In this document: piece after piece, positions 52,345-61,245 of the stretch
Position numbering within the stretch: position 1 is the stretch's first letter
Layout: the number at the start of each line of letters is the position of its first letter
From: Dyella jiangningensis
GTDB lineage: Bacteria > Pseudomonadota > Gammaproteobacteria > Xanthomonadales > Rhodanobacteraceae
Reading direction: 5' to 3'
Assembly (NCBI GenBank): GCA_000632805.1
Contig: CP007444.1
Coordinates: 1,240,001 to 1,304,000 of the forward strand
Length of the DNA stretch: 64,000 nucleotides
The notes under the pieces: generated by a model
Told to the model about the DNA's origin: nothing
What the model saw: only the letters and a program-made list of their open reading frames with translations
Databases searched by the model: none
Position numbers and translations under genes: made by a program

Positions 52345-54706
52345 TACCCGCTGGCGCAAGACGCTGCGCGATGCCTGGGGGCATCGCGCGCGGACCTTGC
52401 TCGTCGTGCTCGCCGTGGCGCTAGGGCTCATCGGTGCAGGAGCGATTCTCGATGCCTGGGCACTGGTGCGCGTGACGACGCAGGCCAGCTACGTCGCGAG
52501 CCATCCCGTGGCGGCGACGCTGCAAATCACGCCGCTGGATGCCGCCTTTCTCGCGCGCGTCCGCGATATGCCGGGCGTGGCCGCTGCGCGGTTGCGACGA
52601 ACCGTGGTGGCAACCACGCAAGGGCCGGGAGAGCACAAGACGATCGTGCTGCATGCCCTCGACGACGTGGCGCGGCCCGATATCGGGCGTCTGCAGGAGG
52701 CGCAGGGTGCATGGCCGCCCAATGACGGGGAGGTCATGATCGAGCGGTCGTCGCTCGGTTATTCGGGAGCGAGTGTCGGTGCGATGCTCTCCGTTGCGCT
52801 GGCGGGACATCCGCCGGTGGCGCTTCGGGTCGGCGGCACGGTGCGTGATGTTTCGGTGGCGCCGGGCTGGATGGATCACCTGGTATACAGCTTTACCAAC
52901 CCGTCGACGTTGTCCCGATTGGGCGTGGCTCCGGGTTTCGATGAACTGCAGATCACGGTGTCGGATCCGCATCCCAGCCAGCAGGACGTGCGGCAGTTGG
53001 CATGGCGCATCAAGGCGATGGCGGAAGCGCAGGGACGACACGTCGGCCGCATCGACGTGCCCGTACCGGGCCAGCACATCCATGCCGCGCAGATGGATAC
53101 GCTGACGCTCACACAGGGTGGCTTCGGCATCTTGACGCTGCTCGTGTGCGGTTGCCTGATCGTCAATCTGGTGTCGGCGATGCTTGCCGGACAGCGACGC
53201 GAGCTCGGCATCATGAAGGCGGTTGGCGCCAGTGAGCGGCAGCTTGCGGTGCAGATACTTACCTTGGCGGGCGCGTTGGGGCTGATCGCCGTGGCGATAT
53301 CACTGCCGCTGGCCGCATGGCTGGGGCGGCGCTATGGAGGCTTCCAGGGAGAGCTGCTGAACTTTCCGGTCGATCACTATGCCATTCCGCTGTGGGCGTT
53401 CGTTGCGCAGGCGGCCGTCGGCATGGTGTTGCCCGTGCTGGCAGCAGCCGTGCCGGTCGCTCGCGCCTGCCGCCAGTCCGTCATGGCGGCGTTGCACGAA
53501 CAGGAACTGTCCAATGGCCCCACGACCGTTCGCATGCGTCGCTGGCTTCAGGCCGTGCCGCTTGCGCGCACGCAACTGCTGTCGTTGCACAACGCGTTTC
53601 GCCAGCGCCAGCGTTGCTTGCTGACCCTGGTGGCGCTCGCGACGGCGGGCTCCGTCTTCATCGGCGCCAGCAATTTGCGCTCGGCCGTGGAGCAATCGGT
53701 GGATCTGCTTTTCGTCAACCAGCATCACGATCTGACCTTGCGTGTGCTGGAGCCGCAACCTCCAAGCCGTCTGGTCGAGACGGCACGCGCGGTGCCCGGC
53801 GTGGTGCTGGCAGAAGCGTGGGGCGGCACACGCGCGGGCGTGGCGCGTGGAGACGGCACCGTAGGCAACATGTTCAACCTCTTTGCGGTGCCGCCACGCA
53901 GCCAGCTGCTCACGCCCGTGATCCACAGCGGCCATTGGCTGCGTGATGACGATGCCGAAGGCGTGGTGATCGGCAGTGGCGTGCTCAAGAGCGATCCGGA
54001 ATTGAAGACCGGACAAGCGTTGCAGTTGTCGATGGACGGTCGTGCGTTGTCTTTGCGGATCGTCGGCATCATCGACAGTGGCCCGGAGCCGGTGGCGTTC
54101 GTCTCGCAGCGTGCGCTGGCCGCCTGGCGTGGCCAGGATCTCGCTTCGCTGCTGTTGGTAAAGGCAGCGGCACGCGACAAGGATGGGCAACTCGACCTGG
54201 TGCGCCGTTTGCGCGATGCCTTTGACCGCCAGGGCATGGTCGTGGCGAGCAGTCAGCTGCTCAGCGAAGAACGGCAAAGCATCGAGGATCACCTGCAGAT
54301 GGTGGTGAGCTTTCTCGGCGGCATGGGCTGGGTGATGATCGTGGTCGGCGGCATGGGCCTGGCGTCGACCATGAGCGTGGCCGTGCTGGAACGTCAGCGT
54401 GAAATAGGCGTACTGCGCGCCATCGGTGCATCCGGCCGAACGATCCTGGGCATGGTGCAGCTGGAAGGCCTGACCATGGCGCTGCTGGGCTGGCTGCTCT
54501 CGCTGCCACTGTCCGTGCCGATCAGCGTAGTGCTGGCGCGCGGCTTCGCCAGCGTCATGTTCCCGGTCCCTGCTTCCCTGCTGCCCGAGCCGGCCGGCGC
54601 CCTGCGTTGGCTGGCGTTGGTAACCGTCGTCTCACTGATCGCCTGCGCATGGCCGGCGCGGCAAGCCATGCGGCTGTCGGTGGTGAGGGCGCTGCAGTAC
54701 GAATGA
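52337..54706 (+). CDS. FtsX/MacB-like ABC transporter permease
   Basis: 789 residues, starting inside the ATPase gene. Two FtsX-type halves, each with an extracytoplasmic domain and helices: first helix near 15-45 (LLVVLAVALGLIGAGAILDA), FtsX segment at ~255-370 (GFGILTLLVCGCLIVNLVSA, MKAVGASERQL), and C-terminal segment at ~650-785 (VMIVVGGMGLASTMSVAVLE, then VLRAIGASGRTILGMVQLEG). The tandem 4+4 helix topology matches the duplicated permeases of the LolC/MacB/YknZ superfamily. Divergent from the LytS/LytTR operon; a target of that system is possible but unproven. Confidence 0.88.
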
Positions 54707-54852
54707 TGAGTGCGTCATCGACGCCACGGCTGCGGAGCAGTTCGCTCTCGTTCGACCAGATCAGATCAGGCCGATGGACGAGTGCGCGGAAGAGGCATGT
54801 TGATCTTGTCTGCCAGGCGCGGAGATCGTGCGCCGCGCGGGTGGTTGTTTTC

Positions 54853-54993
54853 CTAGCGCGGCAACTCCACCGACGTGCCATGTCCGCTCGAAAGCCCCTG
54901 CCTCCGCAGGCTGCCCTCATGGCGCTGCCACCAGACCAGCAAGGCGACGAGGATGACGATGCCGGCGATGGCGATGAGGCGAGTCGGCTTCAA
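54853..54993 (-). CDS. Small single-helix membrane protein with TTG start
   Basis: 46 residues on the minus strand: MKPTRLIAIAGIVILVALLV then WWQRHEGSLRRQGLSSGHG and a short tail, stop at 54853. A GGAGACC ribosome binding site lies 6 nt before the TTG at 54993. Residues ~5-22 form a clean membrane helix followed by a basic stretch, the expected inside-positive pattern. Too short and TTG-initiated, hence easily missed by automatic gene callers. It sits between an ABC permease and the ssrA terminator. Confidence 0.4.
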   Translation of the reverse strand: MKPTRLIAIAGIVILVALLVWWQRHEGSLRRQGLSSGHGTSVELPR

Positions 54994-55071
54994 ACGATAG
55001 GTCTCCGGGAGCAGGTCGACTCATGGTAACGCGTGCGCTTACGAGGCTTGGCGACCATCCGATTCACGCCC

Positions 55072-55110
55072 CAAGAAAAAAGCCCGGTGATCGCTCGCCG
55101 GGCTTTCTCT
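55072..55110 (-). terminator. Intrinsic terminator of ssrA
   Basis: AAAGCCCGG, 10-nt loop, CCGGGCTTT (55079-55106), followed on the minus strand by a T-run (complement of AAGAAAAAA). Lies 9 nt beyond the CCA end of tmRNA. The plus-strand side also carries a short T-rich tail. Confidence 0.85.
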
Positions 55111-55113
55111 TTG

Positions 55114-55467
<354 letters not shown>

Positions 55468-55575
55468 GGGGAAAACGATTGCTGGTCAGTCAGTATATGG
55501 AGGCAGGCGGGGTTTCATCAAGGCGGTAGATCAAGGCTATCGTGTGCCGCCGACCACCACCGGAAGGGAAGGGCC

Positions 55576-56088
55576 ATGCTGCGAGTTCGCCAGGCTGGGC
55601 TGTCCGATGCAGGTGTGCTGACGCAGTTGCGTTGCGCGTTTCTGGAGCAGGAGCTCCATCAGGAGCTGCCCGCCGGCTTTGCCGATGACCTGCATGGCTG
55701 GATCGAGGAGGCGATTCCCGAGGGGCGCCTGCTGTTCTGGCTGGCGGAGGTGGATGGACGCGCAGCGGGGTGCGTCGCGGTGCATCCGTATACGCATCTG
55801 CCTTCCGCCTATTTCCGCCGCGGCGTGGGCTGGTACGTGCTCAACATGTACGTAAAGCCGTCTCATCGACGGCAGGGTATTGCCAACGCACTGCTGGCCG
55901 CCGTCGGGGCAGCGGCGCGGGAGCAGGAGGTGGATTCGATGAACCTGCATTCCACCGCCGCGGCCCACAAGATGTATGAGCGTTTCGGCTTCGGCACGTC
56001 GGTGGACGCCATGAACATGACGCTGCACGAGGATGTGGTGGGACTCTCCGAGGGAGAGCCCGGTATCCGCTGGGGCAAATCAGGCTGA
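55576..56088 (+). CDS. GNAT-family N-acetyltransferase
   Basis: 170 residues from ATG 55576, after GGAAGGGAAGGG; a longer frame from 55360 lies within ssrA and is excluded. GNAT motif [21 protein letters not shown] (the Q/RxxGxG/A acetyl-CoA loop), motif [21 protein letters not shown], then [15 protein letters not shown]. Small substrate or protein acetylation; substrate unknown. Convergent with smpB, overlapping its 3' end by 9 nt. Confidence 0.88.
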   Translation: MLRVRQAGLSDAGVLTQLRCAFLEQELHQELPAGFADDLHGWIEEAIPEGRLLFWLAEVDGRAAGCVAVHPYTHLPSAYFRRGVGWYVLNMYVKPSHRRQGIANALLAAVGAAAREQEVDSMNLHSTAAAHKMYERFGFGTSVDAMNMTLHEDVVGLSEGEPGIRWGKSG

Positions 56089-56568
56089 GCGGTTGTGCGC
56101 GCGCATGGTGCGCTGCTTTTCCCGCTGCCAGTCGCGCTCCTTTTCCGTCTCGCGCTTGTCGTGGGCCTGCTTGCCCTTGGCCAGGCCCAGCTCGACCTTC
56201 ACCTTGTTGCCCTTCCAGTACATGGCCATGGGGATGAGGGTATAGCCCTTGCGCTCGACGGCGCCGATCAGCGTGTCGATTTCCGCGCGGTGCAGCAGCA
56301 GCTTGCGCGTGCGGCGATCGTTGGCGATCACGTGCGTGGAGGCGCTGATCAGCGGCGGAATGGACGTGCCCACCAACTGGATTTCATTGGCGATGACCAT
56401 GGCATAGCTGTCGCCGAAATTGATGCGACCGGCGCGCAGCGACTTCACCTCCCAGCCCTGAAGCTCGATGCCGGCCTCGAAGCGCTGGTCGATGTGGTAC
56501 TCGTGGCGGGCGCGCTTGTTGAGCGCGATGGTGCCACCTTGCTTGTCTTTGTCCTTAGCCTTGGCCAT
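56080..56568 (-). CDS. smpB: SsrA-binding protein SmpB
   Basis: 162 residues. OB-fold: [20 protein letters not shown], then [20 protein letters not shown], then [21 protein letters not shown] text and the lysine/arginine-rich C-terminal tail ([20 protein letters not shown]). The tail enters the ribosomal mRNA channel and monitors the vacant A-site. Works with ssrA nearby. Typical length for the family. Confidence 0.97.
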   Translation of the reverse strand: MAKAKDKDKQGGTIALNKRARHEYHIDQRFEAGIELQGWEVKSLRAGRINFGDSYAMVIANEIQLVGTSIPPLISASTHVIANDRRTRKLLLHRAEIDTLIGAVERKGYTLIPMAMYWKGNKVKVELGLAKGKQAHDKRETEKERDWQREKQRTMRAHNRSA

Positions 56569-56651
56569 GTCCGTTAAACTTCGGGCTGTTTGCCCTGACT
56601 TGCGATCCGGCCATAAAGGCGTGGATCAGATGAATTCGAAAAGAGGCTGAT

Positions 56652-57083
56652 GTGATCGAGATCCGCCGCAGCGCCCTGGTGCGATATTCGCCGGCCCAGA
56701 TGTTCGACCTGGTCAATGAGGTCGAAGCATACCCAAAGCGCTTCCCCTGGTGTGTCGGCGCCGAGATCCTCGAGCGCGGTGATGATGTGCTGGTCGCGCG
56801 GCTGGATCTCAAGTACGCCGGCTTCCGTCAGAGTTTTACCACCCGTAATACCACGGTGCGGCCGCAGCGCCTGCACATGAGCCTGGTGGATGGACCGTTC
56901 CGCAGCCTCGATGGGCTGTTCGAGTTCATTGCGCTGGGCGAGGCCGGTTGCAAGATCTCTTTCGCGCTCGACTTCGACTATGCCGGCAAGCTCGGCGGTA
57001 CGGCGCTCAAGCTGGGCTTCCAGGGGCTGGCCGGTCGCATGGTCGACGACTTCTGCCGCGAGGCGGAGCGAACCTATGGCTGA
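56652..57083 (+). CDS. ratA: Polyketide cyclase/START-like protein RatA
   Basis: 143 residues. Coq10/START fold: IEIRRSALVRYSPAQMFDLV, NEVEAYPKRFPWCVGAEILE, then a helix at the end (GLAGRMVDDFCREAERTYG). Family: E. coli RatA (YfjG), reported to inhibit 70S ribosome association, and structurally a coenzyme Q-binding-type protein. It starts at GTG 56652, 83 nt divergent from smpB, and overlaps rnfH by 8 nt. This gene order is conserved in gammaproteobacteria. Confidence 0.93.
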   Translation: MIEIRRSALVRYSPAQMFDLVNEVEAYPKRFPWCVGAEILERGDDVLVARLDLKYAGFRQSFTTRNTTVRPQRLHMSLVDGPFRSLDGLFEFIALGEAGCKISFALDFDYAGKLGGTALKLGFQGLAGRMVDDFCREAERTYG

Positions 57084-57357
57084 GTCGCTCCATGTCGAAG
57101 TGGTCTACGCCGGGCCATCGCAGCAGGTCGTGCGTCGCGTGAACATGCCCGCGGGCAGTACGGTGATGCAAGCGATCGAGGCATCGGGCCTGGCCCGTGA
57201 TATTCCCGGGCTGACTGTCGACCCGGCACGACTGGGCATCTTTTCACGCAAGGCGTTGCCGGATCAGCTGCTGAGCGAAGGCGATCGCGTGGAAATCTAC
57301 CGACCGCTCACGCTCGATCCGAAAGAAGCTCGCCGGCGCCGCGCCCACGAAGGCTGA
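57076..57357 (+). CDS. rnfH: RnfH/RatB ubiquitin-like protein
   Basis: 93 residues from ATG 57076, inside the ratA 3' end. RnfH family: VEVVYAGPSQQVVRRVNMPA, then SGLARDIPGLTVDPARLGIF, then GDRVEIYRPLTLDPKEARRR, a beta-grasp protein with a basic C-terminus. Partner gene of ratA (hence ratB in older literature). Function poorly defined. Confidence 0.93.
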   Translation: MAESLHVEVVYAGPSQQVVRRVNMPAGSTVMQAIEASGLARDIPGLTVDPARLGIFSRKALPDQLLSEGDRVEIYRPLTLDPKEARRRRAHEG

Positions 57358-57372
57358 CGCCGGCACCGGGCC

Positions 57373-57822
57373 TCAGTGGCCCTGATCGCCGCCGTCCTTG
57401 CCTTCAGGCGGTGGCGTGCCGCCGGTGTTCTTGTCGCCCTTGGTTTCGTCGACCGGATAGCTGGCGTGGTACTTCTTGGTGTCGTCCACCAGCTTCTGCG
57501 CGTCTTCGGCGAAGAAGTCACCGTCGGTGCGCACCAGCGAGTCGTTGTTGAAGGTGAGCGTGAGCGTGCGGATCTTGATGTCGCCGCCGCGATGCTGCTG
57601 CGTCGATACGTAATTCCACTGGTTCTGGTTGAACGGCGAGTTCACCGACGGTGAGCCCATCAGTACCAGCACCTGGCGCTTGGTCATGCCCGGCTGCAGC
57701 TGATCCACGTTCTTCTTGTCGAGCAGGTTGCCCTGCTGCACGTCAGGGGTGTAGATGAGACGGCAGCTGGCCAGCGAGACGGCCAGCATGGCGAAACCCA
57801 GCGTGCGAATCAGCTTATGCAT
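57373..57822 (-). CDS. bamE: Outer-membrane assembly lipoprotein BamE
   Basis: 149 residues. Lipoprotein signal MHKLIRTLGFAMLAVSLASC with lipidated Cys20. The BamE domain follows: RLIYTPDVQQGNLLDKKNVD, QLQPGMTKRQVLVLMGSP, WNYVSTQQHRGGD. The last ~30 residues (GDKNTGGTPPPEGKDGGDQ) are a low-complexity extension beyond the core. Part of the BAM complex that folds beta-barrel proteins. Divergent from fur, with a 77-nt shared promoter region. Confidence 0.95.
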   Translation of the reverse strand: MHKLIRTLGFAMLAVSLASCRLIYTPDVQQGNLLDKKNVDQLQPGMTKRQVLVLMGSPSVNSPFNQNQWNYVSTQQHRGGDIKIRTLTLTFNNDSLVRTDGDFFAEDAQKLVDDTKKYHASYPVDETKGDKNTGGTPPPEGKDGGDQGH

Positions 57823-57899
57823 GCGTGTTGCGTCCGGATCGTAAAGGTGTCGGATGATACACTAACGGCCTCGTGGCGCCGTGGTGCGTGGAGCTTGCT

Positions 57900-58313
57900 A
57901 TGGAACAGGAAACCAAAGAACTGCGCAAAGCCGGGCTGAAGGTCACCCACCCCCGCATGCGCATTCTGCAGATCTTCGAAGACGAGGAGGCGCACCACCT
58001 CACCGCCGAAGACGTCTACAAGAAGCTGCTTGCCCATCAGGAAGACATCGGCCTGGCCACGGTGTACCGCGTGCTTACCCAGTTCGAGGCCGCTGGTATC
58101 GTCGTCAAGCACAACTTCGAGGGCGGACAGGCCGTCTACGAGTTGGACCGCGGCAAGCATCATGACCACATGATCGATGTGGACAGCGGAAAGGTCATCG
58201 AGTTCGTCAGCGAGGAGATCGAGCGCCTCCAGCACGAAATCGCGGCGCGCCATGGCTATGTGATCGAAGACCACAGCCTGGTGCTCTACGTACGCCCCAA
58301 GAAGGCCAAGTAA
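57900..58313 (+). CDS. fur: Ferric uptake regulator Fur
   Basis: 137 residues from ATG 57900; the frame is open 27 nt further upstream, but MEQETKELRKAGLKVTHPR is the family start. Winged helix (GLKVTHPRMRILQIFEDEEA), DNA-recognition part (IGLATVYRVLTQFEAAGIVV) and metal-binding HHDHMIDVDSGKVIEF. It lacks the CxxC structural-zinc cysteines of E. coli Fur, as in Pseudomonas-type Fur. Represses iron uptake genes with Fe(II) as co-repressor. Confidence 0.96.
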   Translation: MEQETKELRKAGLKVTHPRMRILQIFEDEEAHHLTAEDVYKKLLAHQEDIGLATVYRVLTQFEAAGIVVKHNFEGGQAVYELDRGKHHDHMIDVDSGKVIEFVSEEIERLQHEIAARHGYVIEDHSLVLYVRPKKAK

Positions 58314-58335
58314 GCCAGGCAGGGCAGGTGTCCAG

Positions 58336-58366
58336 GCCGGTGGCGGAGACGTCGCCGGCTTTTTTG
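58336..58366 (+). terminator. Intrinsic terminator of fur
   Basis: GCCGGTGGC, loop GGAGAC, GTCGCCGGC with wobble pairs, then a run of six T (58360-58365). 23 nt past the fur stop. Confidence 0.85.
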
Positions 58367-58444
58367 TGCCTGGCGGATGGGTGTCCCGATGAGGTTGGGG
58401 CGGCGTGGATGTGCCGGCGAGGTGAAGGGGCTGGCGTTCGCCCA

Positions 58445-58485
58445 TAAAAAAAGCCGCGGGAGGACTCCTGTCCGCCCTGCGGCTT
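58445..58485 (-). terminator. Intrinsic terminator, minus strand
   Basis: AAGCCGC...GGA and TCC...GCGGCTT form a long stem (58451-58485); the run of A on the + strand (58445-58452) gives the T-tail on the minus strand. Fits termination of the histidine-kinase transcript ending at 58703, or of a longer read-through. Confidence 0.75.
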
Positions 58486-58702
58486 GATCCGTCACCGGAT
58501 GGCTCCTGGAGAGGGCGAATTGCTCGCTCAACCCGGTCGTGCCACCGATTCCGGCGGAACGGCATCCTGCCGCTCTTCTTGCCCACCGTCCCCACGGTTG
58601 GCAAGGCTCACCATCTTGCGATGGTGGCTCCCCCACATCGATGGAGAGAGCCTAACGAAGCCTTCACACGTCCGGTATTGGAAAATTTCCTATGTAACGT
58701 TC

Positions 58703-60298
58703 TTAAGTGCGCGCCACGTCACTGGTTTGCGTGCTGCTGCGCAACAATACGCGCAGGTGCACCCCCTGCGATTCGGGCCGGACACGGAAGAGGCCACCCA
58801 GGGCCGTGACCCGGTCGCGCATGCCCTGCAGGCCACGCCCGCCGCGGGGCAGGCGGGCGGGCAGGCCGATCCCGTTGTCGCGGATGTCCAGCAGCGCCAG
58901 GGCTGCGCCCTGGCGCTCGCCGATGCGCAAGCGCAGCTGGAAGACGTCGGCATGGGCGTGCTTGACAGCGTTGGTGGCGCTTTCCTGCACGAGGCGATAG
59001 ATCACCGTGCGGGTGTCGTCGTCCAGCAGGCGAGGGTCGCCACGCAGCTCGGTGCGATAGGCCACGCCGGCGGCGTTGAGCAGGTCGCGAATCGGCCCTT
59101 CGTCCAATGCGCGCAGCAGGCCGAATTCGTCGAGCACCGCTGGGCGAAGATCGTCCAGCAGCCGGTGCAGGGCGCGCCGCATATGGCCCAGGATGGCGTT
59201 GATCGATAACCCGATGTCGTCCATGCCTGCCTGCGCCAGGCGCGACTGGGCGAGCTTGAGGTGCGTCTGGATCGCCGTCAGGTTTTGGCCCAGCTCGTCG
59301 TGGAGTTCGGCTGCCATATGACGGCGCTGGTTTTCCTCGGCCTGCAGATTGCCGCGGGCGGCATCCCGCAACTGGCGGGCGAGGTGGTCCAGGCGCCGGT
59401 TCACGGCGGCTAGGTAGACGTTCTGCTCGGCCACCCGCTCGCTGCTGCGGCGCAAGGCATCGGTGGCTGAACCAAGCATCAAGGCACCCGTACCGGCCAC
59501 GGCCAGGAACAGCTCGCCGGCCGCACTCGGGATGCCGTGACCGGAAATGTGGTCCATCAGGGTCATGCCCAGGCTGGAAATCAGCATGGACAGGCTGGCG
59601 CCGCGCCAGCCATGGCGGAACGCAAAGAACAGCACCGGCGCCAGCGACAGCACCCGGGCGAACTGCGGCTGCGGCGCGGCATGCGACGACAAGACCATCA
59701 GGATCGCCAGCGACGGCACCAGCACCAGCAGGCCATCCATCAGCAGGCGCCCCATGGCCCGCTTGGCCAGCCGGGCACGCATCAGCATCACCAGCACGGG
59801 CACCACCAGCAATACGCCGACGTAATTGCCCAGAAGGTCCTGACCCAGCGACTGGATCATCAGGTCGGAGGTCGGGCTGGCGTGCACCAGGGCCAGCAAG
59901 ACCGCATCGGTGGCCGTCGTGGCGACCACGGTGAAGGCTGCCGACAGCAGCAGCCGGGCCACGTCTTCGGGGTCGCGCAGGCTGGCGTGCAGCTTGGCGC
60001 GGCGCATCAGCCAGAGGCAGATGGCCACCACCGTGGGCTCAGGCACTTCACCGAGGAAAAAGCCCCTCCAGCCCAACGGCAGGCCATGCATCACGGCCAA
60101 AAGGCCCGTAGCCGCGAACTCCGCGCCGAGCAGCCATGGCCACAGACGCATGGGGGCCAGCAGCAACGCACCGAAGCGCAGGCCGTAGGGAAGCATCCAA
60201 TAGGGCTGCTCGGTGGGCCACAGCAGCAGCCAGAGCAGGAAATAGCCGACGGCAAGCAGGAAACCGGTAGCAGGAAGAACAGAAGATTTCGATGGCAT
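58703..60298 (-). CDS. MASE1-domain sensor histidine kinase (NarL/UhpB type)
   Basis: 531 residues from the ATG at 60298 (MPSKSSVLPATGFLLAVGYF); the frame extends further upstream but overlaps the divergent regulator. N-terminal ~285 residues: eight to nine membrane helices of MASE1 type. A coiled-coil linker follows (VAEQNVYLAAVNRRLDHLAR), then the HisKA_3 dimerisation box with His in HMAAELHDELGQNLTAIQTH, and an ATPase domain (LVQESATNAVKHAHADVF, DIRDNGIGLPARLP). Partner of the divergent LuxR-type regulator at 60368. Confidence 0.9.
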   Translation of the reverse strand: MPSKSSVLPATGFLLAVGYFLLWLLLWPTEQPYWMLPYGLRFGALLLAPMRLWPWLLGAEFAATGLLAVMHGLPLGWRGFFLGEVPEPTVVAICLWLMRRAKLHASLRDPEDVARLLLSAAFTVVATTATDAVLLALVHASPTSDLMIQSLGQDLLGNYVGVLLVVPVLVMLMRARLAKRAMGRLLMDGLLVLVPSLAILMVLSSHAAPQPQFARVLSLAPVLFFAFRHGWRGASLSMLISSLGMTLMDHISGHGIPSAAGELFLAVAGTGALMLGSATDALRRSSERVAEQNVYLAAVNRRLDHLARQLRDAARGNLQAEENQRRHMAAELHDELGQNLTAIQTHLKLAQSRLAQAGMDDIGLSINAILGHMRRALHRLLDDLRPAVLDEFGLLRALDEGPIRDLLNAAGVAYRTELRGDPRLLDDDTRTVIYRLVQESATNAVKHAHADVFQLRLRIGERQGAALALLDIRDNGIGLPARLPRGGRGLQGMRDRVTALGGLFRVRPESQGVHLRVLLRSSTQTSDVART

Positions 60299-60367
60299 GC
60301 AGTCGATGTTACCTGTCAGCGTCGGGGGGTATAGGCGGCCATCCTTTCGGCTGCTATACATGCAGGC

Positions 60368-61003
60368 ATGTACAGCATCGTCCTGGTCGATGACCATGCC
60401 ATCGTACGCGAGGGGTTCAAAAGGCTGATCGAACTGGAGCCGGATCTGGAGGTGGTTGCGGAATGCCGCAGCGCCGACGATGCGGTGGAAGCGGTTGGCC
60501 AGCGTCGACCCGATCTCGTGGCGCTCGATCTCTCGCTACCTGATGGCAGCGGGTTGCCGCTGATCGAGCACCTGCGCAGCGTGGCTGCGGACACCCGCAT
60601 CGTCGTGCTGAGCATGCATGACGGCGAACCCTACGTGTCCGAAGCGTTGCGCCGCGGCGCGAGCGGGTACGTCACCAAGGGCGTCGCGCCGGAAGAACTG
60701 GTGGCCGGCCTGCGCGCGGTGATGCAGGGCGAATGCTTCCTCAGCTCCGACCTGCGCAAGCGCCGCGCCGAACGGCCTAGCGAATCGCGCGACCCGATCC
60801 ATCGCCTCACCGCCCGCGAACGCGAAGTGTTCCTGCTGCTGGCGGCCGGCCGCGCGCCCAAGCAGGTCGCCGGCGAACTGGGCATCGGCCAGAAGACCGT
60901 CTACATCCACCGCGCCAGCCTGATGGGCAAGCTCGGCGCCGGCTCGGAACTGGATTTGTACCGCATGGCCGCCGAACGCGGCCTGCTTCCGCGCAAGAGC
61001 TAA
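60368..61003 (+). CDS. LuxR/NarL-family response regulator
   Basis: 211 residues. Receiver domain with DDH at the start, phospho-acceptor Asp54 (LVALDLSLPDGSG) and Lys near 104 (GASGYVTKGV); then a LuxR HTH (HRLTAREREVFLLLAAGRAP, KQVAGELGIGQKTVYIHRAS). Divergent from the MASE1 kinase; the 69-nt gap holds both starts, so transcription is probably cross-regulated. Confidence 0.93.
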   Translation: MYSIVLVDDHAIVREGFKRLIELEPDLEVVAECRSADDAVEAVGQRRPDLVALDLSLPDGSGLPLIEHLRSVAADTRIVVLSMHDGEPYVSEALRRGASGYVTKGVAPEELVAGLRAVMQGECFLSSDLRKRRAERPSESRDPIHRLTAREREVFLLLAAGRAPKQVAGELGIGQKTVYIHRASLMGKLGAGSELDLYRMAAERGLLPRKS

Positions 61004-61010
61004 GTCACCC

Positions 61011-61217
61011 TGTAGGAGCGCACCCCGTGCGCGACCGCAGAGCGTCACTACTCTTCAGCCCCAACTCTTCATAGGCTTCCTGTGGGAGCGCGCCCTGTGC
61101 GCGACAGCCACGGAACCCGAACGCCTCGTCGTTCCAGTGCCGCACAAACGCAGGCCATCGCCAGGTTGCGTCGCGCACAGGGTGCGCTCCCACAAAAGGG
61201 CACTCCCACAAAAGGGC
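61011..61217. repeat. REP-like element cluster
   Basis: TGTAGGAGCGCACCCCGTGC (from 61011) and TGTGGGAGCGCGCCCTGTGC (from 61081) face one inverted copy (61170-61194) and a partial one (61201-61217). GGGAGCGC...GCGCGAC units with an internal palindrome are the style of REP/BIME sequences. Lies between the regulator gene and recN. Confidence 0.75.
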
Positions 61218-61245
61218 GTGGCCGTAAGGCCCTACAGAAACCGAC

